From NCBI GenBank assembly GCA_030267965.1, contig BRYA01001453.1, forward strand, positions 5,772 to 23,701: DNA of 17,930 nucleotides, given 5' to 3'. A program made the translations under genes and the position numbers. Position 1 is the stretch's first letter. Each line of letters begins with the position of its first letter. Shown here one piece after another: positions 9,570 to 17,930 of this stretch. The DNA comes from Triparma columacea (lineage: Eukaryota > Sar > Bolidophyceae > Parmales > Triparmaceae). The notes below the pieces were generated by a model. It was not told the origin of the DNA and made no database searches. It saw only the letters and a program-made list of their open reading frames with translations.

Positions 9570-9628
9570 GAGCCCTGTGGGGACCGACAAAACCCGACAG
9601 TGGGTGCAGTGAGGTTTGTCGTCATCAT
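9566..9628 (-). promoter_or_regulatory. Upstream ORF overlapping the zinc protein start
   Basis: A 20-codon frame starting ATGATG at 9628 ends in a TGA that overlaps the proposed start codon at 9569 (ATGA). If real, ribosomes finishing it could restart on the main frame. An alternative reading is that one base is missing here: the main frame is open a little upstream and would read PHCTHCRVLSVPTGLMSLCC, adding two cysteines to the N-terminal zinc site. Confidence 0.3.
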
Positions 9629-9752
9629 TTTGTCATTTTTTTTTCATTGAAGTTCATTTTGCTGAGTTTATGTCAGGAAAATTTGCCGACTTCCCGTCAT
9701 TCCGATACTTGGCGTTCCCGTCAATGCTCGTTTCTCGTCTGTCGTCTTCATT

Positions 9753-11502
9753 CTATCGTTTCCGTAAATGTAGGGACACACTTGAGGATTTTTGGCGAAA
9801 AACAGCCTGTAGCAAAACGAGGAAAAAAGAAAACGTGTTTAGTTTTTTGCGTAGGCTCAGTGTTTTTTCTCCAGGTATACCTCCAATCCTGTTTCGATGA
9901 TCTCCCCCGCCGTGCCTCCCTTGCAGTGCCCCCCCTCCCCGCCGTGTGTCTCGGCGCTCATGTGCGCCACCATGTGGTTCATGGGGTAGGTCCCAACGAT
10001 CCCGTGGAGCAAGTTCTCGATGATGCTCCCCAAGAACGGTCCCCCCCGATCTCCCGCCCGGGACGCGGCAGCTACTGAATAACTGTAATCTAGAGCGATG
10101 GCGACGCCCTCGGAGAGAGCGAGGAGGCAGATTCCGAATATCGAGATGCAGAAGAGGACGAAGCCCCCCATCCTGCAAGGGCCGAATTTTGCGAACTTGT
10201 ACAGGCATGATGTTGCAGGTGCACACGAGGGAGAAGAGGAAGATCTGGAACTTTATCTTTATGGGCAACTTGTCGAAGACCCTGATCTCGCCCAGGGAGG
10301 GGAGGCCGCTGGCGCTCGCAAGGGGGGCGACGAAGAGCCTGACGCCCAAGAACGCAGAGAGGAGGAGGCAGATGCTGAACTGCGAGTAAAGGTGCGCCCC
10401 GCACTGGTAGTAAGTGGTGTCGCACATAACGCCGGCTTTCCCGTCCAAAGAGGTGCAATCATCCGGGATAGGGATATCATCGTAACCTTCGGGGACCTCT
10501 AAGAACACGCAATCGGCGGCGGGGACGCTGAGGTATATCAGGGGGGGGAAGCTGAGGAAACCCTGGAGGAAGACGCTTTGGTCGAGGTAGTCCCTGAGGC
10601 GCGTGGGGCTGAAGTTTGAAATCTTGGCGCGAACAATTATCATGAAGAAGTCGATCGGGAGGTGGGAAAGTACCAGCTGCCCGAGGAAGAAGCAGCCCAG
10701 GAGCACCGGATCGGACTGCGGACGAATGGCATGCAAGGGGGGTGTTAATGAATGTTAGCGACGTGGGTGCACCCCCTCCCCCCCCCTCCACCCCTTCCCC
10801 CCCGTTTCTTACCTTCTCTGCGAGCACAGGATTAGTGTGCGCCATCCCCACGTACCCCGCCACGTTGTATGCTACTGAGTAGAGGACCAGGTAGGCCGCG
10901 GTCCATATATTGTAAGTCCTGTCCTTTAAATTGCCCATGAAGAGGATGAACATGGCGGACTGGCAGATTGGGTGGAGGATCTGGCCCAGGGCGAAGTACT
11001 TGCTGTTGTCGGTGTGGGAACAGTTGTATATCAAGCAGATGGGGGAGGAAAGGGTGATGAGGAAGAGGGAACATCTAAAGGCAGCGGAGAGCCTGAGGTC
11101 CTCGGTCATGGTGACGGAAGAAACTTCGGAGTTTCTGCCGCTGCCGTTCCAGAAGTCTTCAATGAAAGAGCGGAATTTGACAGCAGAGGGGGAAGATGGA
11201 GAGGATGGGGGGCTTGGGGTGGTGTCTGCAGAACGAGAAGACTTGCTGTGGTCTATGACCATGACCAGGTGTTCATTTCCGGGAGCTGAAGAGGTACCAA
11301 TGGTCAGATTGGAGGCAACACCGGCAAGCATCTGTTCCATGGTGGGTCGTGATTCCGTGGACTCTGCAGGAGAGGAAGTGCAAGAAGTTCGGGCGAGGAG
11401 GGGTTCATTGAAAAGCTTCTCCCCGGACTCTACGTCCTCTAAGGTGTCGCTTTTAGGCTTATCGTTTAAGCCGCGAACGCTCGAGGCGAAACCACTAAAC
11501 AT
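9753..11502 (-). CDS. Unrecognised multi-span membrane protein, frameshifted
   Basis: Exons complement(9753..9806, 9881..10715, 10813..11502) give about 525 residues. The 10716-10812 intron is strong (AAG|GTAAGA, CCGCAG, phase 0); the 74-nt 9807-9880 intron (GAG|GTATAC, GCTACAG, phase 0) is likely, and without it the protein ends at a TGA at 9857. I start at the ATG at 11502. Residues 1-140 are Ser/Glu-rich and soluble. About eight hydrophobic spans follow, for example ICQSAMFILFMGNL, LVLYSVAYNVAGYVGM and FVLFCISIFGICLLALSEG. A Cys-containing loop (DDCTSLDGKAGVMCDTTYYQ) lies between two spans. An extra base in the GG at 10204-10205 breaks the frame: removing it turns NIMPVQVRK into NIMLYKFAKFGPCRMGGF and restores the last span. 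I do not recognise the family; a transporter or receptor is possible. Confidence 0.65.
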
Positions 11503-11624
11503 CCCAAGCACTTGGGAGTGTCAGAAGATTATCGCACAATTGTTGGCACATGACCAGAAAACCAAACCTTTAAAAAGAGCGTAGTTTATCCATTTTAATA
11601 GTATAATTTCAACATGCATCTTCA

Positions 11625-11741
11625 GAATCGGCCACACAATCATGACAGCACCGCTTCCCGTCTGCTCAGCGAAGTTAAGCATGACCTGGCTCTATTAGTA
11701 CTACGGTGGGGGACCACGTTGGAACACAGAGTGCTGATTTT
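11625..11741 (+). rRNA. 5S ribosomal RNA
   Basis: The core CGGCCACAC, GCGAAGTTAAGC, TTAGTACTACGGTGGGGGACCA and GAGTGCTGA are the conserved blocks of 5S rRNA, including the box A-like GAAGTTAAGC of the internal promoter. The closing helix forms between GAATCGGC at 11625-11632 and GCTGATTT at 11733-11740 using two G-U pairs. This helix departs from the usual sequence but keeps pairing, which argues for a functional gene rather than a decayed copy. Length is about 117 nt, normal for 5S. An AGTATAATT block about 20 nt upstream resembles the TATA-like element of some 5S genes. Exact ends are estimated. Confidence 0.85.
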
Positions 11742-11746
11742 TTTTT
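11738..11746 (+). terminator. RNA polymerase III T9 terminator
   Basis: Nine T residues follow directly after the 3' arm of the 5S rRNA closing helix. Runs of four or more T stop RNA polymerase III, so this defines the end of the 5S transcript. Confidence 0.85.
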
Positions 11747-11935
11747 GCATTTATCAGAGCTTGGGTTTTTTTTTGGATTCTCATGTGATGATTTCAAATT
11801 CGCGTTCCCACCTGCCCCCCGAAAATGAATTCCCACTTCCCACTCTAACGTCCGCCTTGTCTGTTTAAATGTATTCCCTCCCAAACCTATATAATTGGCG
11901 TCTTTCTCAATAAAATAAAACTTAGTCTCAACCTC

Positions 11936-14139
11936 TCATTCCCACCCATCAATAAGTTCCACAACCCCTTCCCCCCTCTTCCCTTGTCCCTCTGCCCATT
12001 CCCTCCCATTTTTCCCCGCCACAACAACTTTCCAATCCCCCCCCCCCTCCAAACACAACCTAACAACCTCAACCATCCCCCCCCTACACGCCAAAACAGT
12101 CGGTGTAAACCCCTGTCTCCCTTTCCCATTAACATCCCCCCCTTCCCCCACCACATACTCCACGACATCAACCCTCCCCCTCTTGCAAGCGTCGTGTAGC
12201 ACGGTGTTACCACCCCAAGTTTTCGGTGCCTCGTTAACGTCTTCACCCTCCCTTACAAGTCTCGCGAGTTCTACCCTCCCAATTTCCGTCAACGCTACCT
12301 GCCAAGGTGTCTCACCGTCCTCGGTCTTCTCCCTCCATTCATCCTGATAACTTTCGTCTGCGTATGTAGACATTATAGAATTACATAAACCCCAATCACC
12401 TTTCCTAATCGCCTTAACAACAATCGTCTCGTTTTCCATAGGTGGTCCACCCATACCATCCCCCTCCCCGTATTCCCTCGTCCCCACCTGCATGCCTAAT
12501 TCTTTCATAATCTTGATAATATTGGCACCCCATGTTTCACCCTGTTGTCTGGGTTTACCGAATCTTGAAACGTATATATGTCCGATACTCCGACCTTCAT
12601 TATCCGTCATCCCGCCAACCTTCATTTCATCCATACCTTCAATGTCCTTAAAAAGCTTCAAAACTAACTCTAATGTACGCTCGTTTAAAACATATGTACA
12701 AGCGACGTGTAAAGCTGTACGTCCCTCAGAGTCTGCCGCTTGTATACTCTCTAAAGCTTTTGAGGGCGACATTGTTGAGATGAGGTTTTGGAGTTCTTGT
12801 AGTACTACATCGTCTGGGTTTGTAGTAGTAGTCGTGTCTGAATCTAATGATGACATGTTGTTAGAATCTGGTGTTGTTGTTGTAGGGTTGAATAGACCTT
12901 TAACAGGGTTAAGTAAACCTCCCCCGAATTCGAGTTTAGGTACTACCTTCGTATCCTTCGTATCGTCTTTCTTTGTATCGAGAGTGTATAAATCTTGGAA
13001 GAGACGGTGGAATTGTAACTGACTCCCACCTAACATTATACGCATTTCAGGGTCGGAGGCGTAGGCGGAGGGGGGGGAATCGTAAGCGTCGGTTATTGTG
13101 GGATCGGCACCGTGTGCTAGGAGGAGCTTTTTAAGAAGGGGGGGGGGGGGGGAGGTTAGAGGTTCTTTTGAAATAGGTTGCAAAGGTGTTTCATAGTATG
13201 GGGGGGGGAGGGGTCTAGATGGCTCCGATGTTCTTTGATTGTTGTGTGTATGTGTAAAAGTTTGTGCGCGCGATTTTATCACCACACCCGCCACTGTTCT
13301 TCCCCCTTAAAATTGTCTTCCGCCTCTTTGTCAGAGGTTTAAAAACAGGGGGCAATCGACGCGGGGGATGATCTTGTCGCGACCTGTTGAGGTATAATTT
13401 AGCAGATCCTTGACTGTTAAAACGCCCGTGGGGATTTGGGGGGCGCAACAAACACTGAGATTCTGCTGGTGAGGGGGAGGCGGTATTGCCAGGGCCTCCC
13501 TCAAATGGGGCAAACGACAGAAGACGAGAAGACAAACGATGGAAGACGAGAAAGACAAACGATGGAAGACGAGAAAGACAAACGATGGAAGACGAGAAAG
13601 ACAAACGACAGAAGACGAGAATGATACGACGGCTGAGAGGCGGGGTATGCTCTCCTTTTCTTTTCTCCTCTGTTCTCCTCTACTTACCTTAACACATTCC
13701 ATCCTTCCCTTTAACTTCTTGTTTGAATTAGCGGCTGAATGTAGTGGTGTACTTCCACCAATTTTATTCTTAATGTTAAGGTCCATACTACCTTTAGGTA
13801 TATGAGATAATAATGCTTTAAGAGCTAAATCGTTACCCCATAATGCTGCTATATGTAACGAGCTTTGTCCAACACGGTTTGAGTGTGTAGCTGGTGTACC
13901 ACTGGTGAGATAGTGAGGTGGTGAGATGAGTGAGACAGATAGAGAGGGTGAGTGAGATAAAGGAGTATACACACACAAAGAGCAAACACAAACACACATC
14001 CCAAACACGGCATCTCTCTCTCTCTCCATATTCTAAGCCCTATAACAGCTTCCACTTACTTATTGATCATATCATGAATACCCTGTGGATCATTCTTTTG
14101 AGCGTATGATAAGATTTTATCGAAAGGATGTTTATTCAT
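11936..14139 (-). CDS. Ankyrin-repeat protein
   Basis: Three exons, complement(11936..13126, 13688..13901, 14060..14139), give about 494 residues. Joins are AATAA|GTAAGT to TCACCAG (phase 2, rebuilding Asn) and AAG|GTAAGT to a C-run plus TTCTTAAAAAG (phase 0). Splicing produces continuous ankyrin repeats: GQSSLHIAALWGND, GGSTPLHSAANSN running across the join into ECVKLLLAHGADPTITDAYD, then EGRTALHVACTYV, GETPWQVALTEIG, GGNTVLHDACKRGRVDVVEY and GFTPTVLACRGGMVEVVRLC. Between them lies a Lys/Asp/Thr-rich, probably disordered insert (about residues 150-200). The protein has no membrane span or catalytic domain that I can see, so a scaffold or protein-binding role is likely. The 561-nt intron holds a minisatellite and a 15-G run just upstream of the acceptor. 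Confidence 0.85.
13511..13621 (-). repeat. 22-23-bp minisatellite in an ankyrin-gene intron
   Basis: Five tandem units of CAAACGATGGAAGACGAGAA-type sequence start at 13511, 13533, 13556, 13579 and 13602. The outer two carry CGACAG where the inner three carry CGATGG, a pattern expected if the array grew by expansion from the middle. It lies inside the second intron of the ankyrin gene, so copy number can vary without touching the protein. Confidence 0.9.
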
Positions 14140-14719
14140 TGTTAAAATCTTGTGAAAAAAGACAAATAAGACTGGACTGGAAAAGAGGGGAAATAAAGGC
14201 AGAAAGCTCCTTTTTAAAGCAAAATGATTCTTAGCCCGCCTCAACTCCTCGTAATAATTCAGTTTCAACGCAGTGCAGTTATTGCCTTCCCAGTGCGTCG
14301 AAGGTGTCCGAAAACAGCGCTTCTCTTGCAGGGTGGGGTGGCAAGAAAGCAAAAAAAAGTGGAAGGAAAAGCAGAAAAGTCTTTGTTGAGTCCGAATTAA
14401 TTGAGGGAAGCAAAATGGAGCAATCAAATAAAGGACTAAATTACATCTAATAATACATCTATATACATACACGCATACACATACGTACACGCACACTCTA
14501 CATACACACATAAACACCCTCCAACATCGATTATATGTACACAAACTAAATATTCCATCCCCTACTCTCCACGCCCAAAGGTCACCCACCAACTTACCAT
14601 CTCCAATCCCTCTCCAATCCCGTTTCTCATTACCCTTTCCGATCCCTCTCCTCCTTACGCTCTCTAATCCCTCTCCTCCATACCCTCTCCAATCCCTCTC
14701 CAAAATATCCCTCTCTTCC
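14140..14719. promoter_or_regulatory. Divergent intergenic region with CT-rich repeats
   Basis: This 580-bp region separates the start codons of the ankyrin gene (minus) and the YbeY gene (plus). From about 14450 to 14515 it holds CATACAY-type simple sequence. From about 14590 to 14719 it holds many imperfect copies of CTCCAATCCCTCTCC, ending at the YbeY ATG. Such pyrimidine arrays may be part of the YbeY promoter or 5' UTR. No separate gene is seen. Confidence 0.5.
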
Positions 14720-15664
14720 ATGCCCTCCCCTCCCCTCCACAATCTCAAACATACCAACCTCCTAACCCTTCTAATCCCCGCCCTCCTAATCCTAATCCTC
14801 ACCCTCCCCCCCCTCAATTCCTTCCCCCTAATGCGTCCCCTCTCACCCCTCCGTAACCTCCCCCCCTTCACCCTTCCCCACTTAACCCCTACCTTCCGTT
14901 TACATTCCACCACCCCCACCTTCTCATTACCACCTCCCCCCCCCCTCCCACCAACACTAAAAAAATTAACCGGTAAAATAACATACATACCACCCCCAAA
15001 ACTACCACCACCTTTAACCTCCACCCTAATATCCACATGGGATCTCCCACTTTACCTCTCATCAATACTACGTGTGTTAGACTTACCGCAGTATTCCGTC
15101 ACGCTAACAGTTGTAGGGGAGGATGATATGATTGAATTGAATGAGGAATATATGGGGAAGAAAGGGAAGTGTACGGATGTATTAACTTTCCCAACATTCC
15201 CACGTTCACCTAAAAACTCACGTGACAACAACAGTATAACGAACGTTAGAAAAGAAGACTTGACCGCTAAGTTCGTGGTGGATGTCTCGTTAATAGAAAG
15301 CTGTGTTGCAGCTATCGGAAATGAAGCGGGTGTGGAAATGCTGAATTTAGGTGACGTTGTTATCTGTCCTACCTACGTACAATCCGTCTTAATATCAGAC
15401 AAACAGTCGTCTTCGGACGAGGAGGTAGGAGGGGGAGGTGGTTTATACGGTGATTGGAACTCATACAATTTGTCATATGGATGCGCCCACCGAATGGGAT
15501 CTCAATGGGATGTTGAGAGAAGGGTTAAACTGCTACTTGTACATGGGGTTTGCCATCTTATTGGATACGACCATGTTGGGGAAGAGGAAGGTGGGAAAGG
15601 AGGGATGGAAAGGGTGGAGGAAGGGATTATTAGATGCTTGGAGGAAGAAGAAGGTAAAGGTTAA
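14720..15664 (+). CDS. YbeY rRNA-maturation endoribonuclease, organelle-targeted
   Basis: A single exon of 314 residues. The zinc-binding YbeY signature HGVCHLIGYDH is at residues 275-285 (His275, His279, His285 as metal ligands), with the family blocks LNEEYMGKKGKCTDVLTFP at about 140-158 and LGDVVICP at 210-217. YbeY processes the 3' end of small-subunit rRNA and helps ribosome quality control in bacteria and organelles. Bacterial YbeY is about 155 residues; here about 105 extra N-terminal residues begin with a hydrophobic stretch (LLTLLIPALLILILTLP) followed by LNSFPL, resembling the signal-plus-transit leader of stramenopile plastid proteins, so the plastid is the likely site. An insert at about 225-262 (SSSDEEVGGGGG) lies before the catalytic block. 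The first half is strikingly C-rich (Pro/Leu/Thr). The gene's 3' end is the source of the tandem repeats that follow. Confidence 0.9.
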   Translation: MPSPPLHNLKHTNLLTLLIPALLILILTLPPLNSFPLMRPLSPLRNLPPFTLPHLTPTFRLHSTTPTFSLPPPPPLPPTLKKLTGKITYIPPPKLPPPLTSTLISTWDLPLYLSSILRVLDLPQYSVTLTVVGEDDMIELNEEYMGKKGKCTDVLTFPTFPRSPKNSRDNNSITNVRKEDLTAKFVVDVSLIESCVAAIGNEAGVEMLNLGDVVICPTYVQSVLISDKQSSSDEEVGGGGGLYGDWNSYNLSYGCAHRMGSQWDVERRVKLLLVHGVCHLIGYDHVGEEEGGKGGMERVEEGIIRCLEEEEGKG

Positions 15665-16376
15665 GGTGGTACAGGATGGGAGGGGGGAGATAGAGATTGA
15701 GTGGGGGTTTAGGAATGTACGACCATGTGAGAGAGGAGGGGGGGGGGGAAAGAGGGATGGAGGAAGCGGAGGATGGGATTGTTATACGATTGGATGAAGA
15801 GGAGGAAAAAGGACAAGGAGGAACAGGATTAAATAGGGAGGGGGGAGAAAGAGATTGAAGTGAGGGGGTTTAGGAATGTACGACCATGTAGGAGAGGAGG
15901 GGGAGGGGAAAGGAGGGATGGAGGAAGTGGAGGATGGGATTATTAAACGATTGGAGGAAGAAGAGGAAAAAGAACAAGGAGGTACACGATTTAATAGGGA
16001 GAGGGGAGAAAGAGATTGAGTGGGGGTTTAGGAATGTACGACCATGTAGGAGAGGAGGGGGGAAGAGGAGGAAAGAGGACAAGGAGGTACAGGATTTAAT
16101 AGGGAGGGGGGAGATAGAGATTGAAGTGAGGGGGTTTAGGAATGTACGACCATGTGAGAGAGGAAGGGATTATTCGATGTTTGGAGGAAGAAGAGGGAAA
16201 AGGTGAAGGTGGTACAGGATTTTATAGGGAGAGGGGAGAAAGATATTGAAGTCGGGGTTTAGGAATGTACGACCATGTGGGAGAGGAGGGGGGAAGAGGA
16301 GGAAAGAGGACAAGGAGGAACAGGATGAAAACGGGAGGGGGGAGAAAGAGATTGAAGTGAGGGGGTTTTAGGAATG
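15566..16376 (+). repeat. Six tandem units derived from the YbeY gene 3' end
   Basis: Units begin at TACGACCATGT and start at 15566 (inside the YbeY gene, codons for YDHV), 15718, 15879, 16037, 16145 and 16268. Lengths are about 152, 161, 158, 108, 123 and 109 bp. Each ends in GGGTTTAGGAATG or close to it. The unit matches the last 33 codons of YbeY (YDHVGEEE...GGM...EEGIIRCLEEEE) plus about 50 bp of following DNA. The fourth and sixth units lack the GGGATGGAGGAAG...ATTATTAAACGATTGG part. Stops and frame changes make the copies non-coding. The purine-rich array lies between two convergent genes. Confidence 0.9.
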
Positions 16377-16495
16377 GTAATTGTCTTCTCATTTCTTCCT
16401 TCCTTTTTCCTTTTTCACGCATTCTCTCCTTTCCATCCCTTCCCTTCCCTTCATACGCCATACTGTTACAATCTCGTCCGAAGCCCCTCCATTAA
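16377..16495. other. Pyrimidine-rich convergent 3' region
   Basis: A C/T-rich stretch follows the repeat array and precedes the stop codon of the minus-strand repeat protein, so it probably holds that gene's 3' UTR. No other feature is visible. Confidence 0.4.
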
Positions 16496-17812
16496 TTAAA
16501 TGGAGCCCATGTCGCTTCCCCCCCAGTCGCTCATCCCGACCATTCCGGTTCCTTCGCTATTAATAGCATCAACCTCGAATCCCGCCTGGCTCGCCTGGCT
16601 CATAAGGTCGTCTCCATGGACCTGCCTTGGCCCCGTGCTCTCAACGTCCTCCGACATCGCTGCTCCCCCCGCTGAGGAAGACATGGCGAACTTACGGTAC
16701 CCGACGACACCGGCGACGACGGCGACACAAGCTGACGCTGTGATACCACCGATAGCCGCGGGACCGAGGTCAGAAGTAGGTGCAGGTGCTGGGGCCGCTG
16801 GCAGTGTGGTGTTGGTGCCCTTGGCTCCCTTCGCGCCCTTGGCTCCCTTCGCGCCCTTGGCTCCCTTCGTGCCCTTCGCGTCGCCCTTCTTGCCGCCCTT
16901 CTTGCCGCCCTTCTTGCAGCCCTTGCCCTTGCACTTGGTAGGAGCCATGGTAGGAGCTGGGGTAGGAGCTGGGGTAGGAGCTGGGGTAGGAGCTGGGGAT
17001 GGAGCTGGGGATGGAGCTGGGGATGGAGCTGGGGATGGAGCTGGGGATGGAGCTGGGGATGGAGCTGGGGAAGGAGCAGGGGAAGGTGCACCTGTAGTAG
17101 GACTAACAGTAGGTGATGGCGTAGTAGGACTAACAGTAGGCAAGGGAGTGGTGGGCGAAGCAGTAGGCGATTCCGTAGGACTAACAGTAGGCGATGGCGT
17201 AGTAGGACTAACAGTAGGCAAGGGAGTGGTGGGCGAAGCAGTAGGCGATTCCGTAGGACTAGCAGTAGGATATGCCGTAGGACTTTCAGAAGGCGATTCC
17301 GTAGGATATGCCGTAGGACTAGCAGTAGGATATGCCGTAGGACTTTCAGAAGGCGATTCCGTAGGATATGCCGTAGGACTAGCAGTAGGACTAGCCGTAG
17401 GATATGCCGTAGGACTAGCAGTAGGATATGCCGTAGGACTTTCAGAAGGCGATTCCGTAGGATATGCCGTAGGACTAGCAGTAGGACTAGCCGTAGGATA
17501 TGCCGTAGGACTAAAAGTAGGAAAGGGAGTGGTGGGCGATGCCGTAGGATATGGCGTAGGCGATGGCGTAGGACTAGCAGTAGGCGAAGGCGTACTGGTG
17601 TCGAAGTTGCAGACTGACGAGAAGCATGTTCCATCAACGTTAACAAAAAAACCAGCTGGTAGCTCGGTACACAGATAATCTTCCGGGCATGCAATCCCAG
17701 AAGGGGTTCCGAAGGGTGTACAGCCTACCTCAAATTCCTCACAGATTTCCCCCTGAACAAGGGTGGATTTGGCAAGAGCGCAGAACATGAAAATAGCGGT
17801 AAAAGTCTTCAT
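16496..17812 (-). CDS. Secreted/type I membrane Pro-Thr-Ser-Ala repeat protein
   Basis: A single exon of 438 residues starting at the ATG at 17812. Residues 1-21 are a signal peptide ([20 protein letters not shown]). Residues 22-70 hold six cysteines ([25 protein letters not shown]), a small disulfide-type domain. About 71-290 are repeats of [23 protein letters not shown], then SPAP and TPAP, likely heavily O-glycosylated. Next is a Lys/Gly block, [20 protein letters not shown] followed by repeated KGA. A membrane span ([20 protein letters not shown]) precedes a short cytosolic Asp/Ser/Met-rich tail. The order suggests a cell-surface or cell-wall glycoprotein, as is common in stramenopile algae. 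A role in wall or mineral deposition is possible because Lys-rich repeats bind silica in other proteins, but nothing here proves it. Confidence 0.85.
   Translation of the reverse strand: MKTFTAIFMFCALAKSTLVQGEICEEFEVGCTPFGTPSGIACPEDYLCTELPAGFFVNVDGTCFSSVCNFDTSTPSPTASPTPSPTPYPTASPTTPFPTFSPTAYPTASPTASPTAYPTESPSESPTAYPTASPTAYPTASPTASPTAYPTESPSESPTAYPTASPTAYPTESPSESPTAYPTASPTESPTASPTTPLPTVSPTTPSPTVSPTESPTASPTTPLPTVSPTTPSPTVSPTTGAPSPAPSPAPSPAPSPAPSPAPSPAPSPAPSPAPTPAPTPAPTPAPTMAPTKCKGKGCKKGGKKGGKKGDAKGTKGAKGAKGAKGAKGAKGTNTTLPAAPAPAPTSDLGPAAIGGITASACVAVVAGVVGYRKFAMSSSAGGAAMSEDVESTGPRQVHGDDLMSQASQAGFEVDAINSEGTGMVGMSDWGGSDMGSI
16950..17600 (-). repeat. Coding minisatellites
   Basis: Two DNA arrays encode the repeat region. 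At about 16950-17090 the plus strand repeats GGAGCTGGGGAT or GGAGCTGGGGTA (12 bp, encoding SPAP/TPAP). From about 17090 to 17600 units of GTAGGACTAGCAGTAGGATA type repeat in 18-24-bp steps, with longer blocks of about 70-100 bp duplicated almost exactly. The nearly identical longer blocks indicate recent expansion. Confidence 0.9.
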
Positions 17813-17930
17813 CGTGTGGAGCTAGCTGTGGTGGTGTTGAGGTAATGGTCGCGAGACAGATGGGACGATAGAAGGGTCAGGTTTTGTTGTTTCAGGCTTC
17901 TTCGCCCATTGATTGGAGAGCCATAACAAT

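Noticed and set aside
10931..11584. Plus-strand frame of 217 codons
   Set aside because: It is antisense to the first exon of the multi-span membrane protein and lacks membrane or domain features.
13511..13621. Possible CRISPR array
   Set aside because: The units are directly adjacent with no unique spacers, and the setting is a eukaryotic intron.
14056..15036. Long minus-strand frame opposite the YbeY leader
   Set aside because: Gly/Arg-rich shadow of the C-rich YbeY leader and promoter; only its last 26 codons, the first ankyrin exon, look real.
15566..16376. Possible transposon or retroelement repeats
   Set aside because: The units match the neighbouring YbeY 3' end; there are no terminal inverted repeats, target duplications or transposase frames.
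16500..17694. Two frames of over 360 codons overlapping the Pro-Thr-Ser-Ala repeat gene
   Set aside because: Both are products of the short-period repeat read in other frames; only the chosen frame has a signal peptide, cysteine domain and membrane span.

Overview
This window looks like nuclear DNA of a photosynthetic or formerly photosynthetic stramenopile (ochrophyte-type alga). This is an inference. The reasons are: genes split by short GT-AG introns (74-561 nt) with GTGAGT/GTAAGT donors and C/T-rich acceptor tracts; an organelle-targeted YbeY with a hydrophobic leader; a secreted Pro/Thr/Ser/Ala repeat glycoprotein of the kind common in diatom relatives; and a membrane-anchored cyclophilin-like protein of a type I associate with diatoms. 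There are no bacterial operon features. Long poly-G/poly-C runs (11-15 nt) are scattered through introns, intergenic DNA and even one coding exon.

Layout. 1-1752: no confident gene; two adjacent hairpins at 771-834. 1753-2907 (-): membrane-anchored cyclophilin-like protein whose only intron carries a perfect-length 106-bp tandem duplication. 2908-3040: a 133-bp divergent promoter shared with 3041-3726 (+), a small single-membrane-span mitochondrial-type protein resembling ATP synthase subunit k. 3993-4987 (-): YbaK-type aminoacyl-tRNA deacylase. 5311-6845 (+): five-exon aquaporin-like channel with NPA and NPM boxes. 6999-9569 (-): RNA-binding-type zinc protein with a zinc knuckle, two CCCH fingers and a C-terminal zinc ribbon, interrupted by a poly-G frameshift. 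9753-11502 (-): unrecognised protein with about eight membrane spans and one 1-nt frameshift. 11625-11741 (+): a lone 5S rRNA gene with a T9 terminator. 11936-14139 (-): three-exon ankyrin-repeat protein. 14720-15664 (+): YbeY endoribonuclease. 15566-16376: six tandem units derived from the 3' end of the YbeY gene. 16496-17812 (-): secreted/type I membrane Pro-Thr-Ser-Ala repeat protein with a Lys/Gly-rich block.

The genes do not form an obvious pathway. Several touch RNA and translation (5S rRNA, YbeY, YbaK deacylase, CCCH protein), but they alternate in strand as in a compact eukaryotic genome, so this is probably coincidence. The most interesting structural features are the tandem amplification of the YbeY 3' end, the intron grown by tandem duplication of its own donor region, and the modular zinc protein. 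I found no clear multi-gene defence, CRISPR or mobile system. All exon joins are my own readings from splice signals, phase and protein continuity, without transcript evidence.
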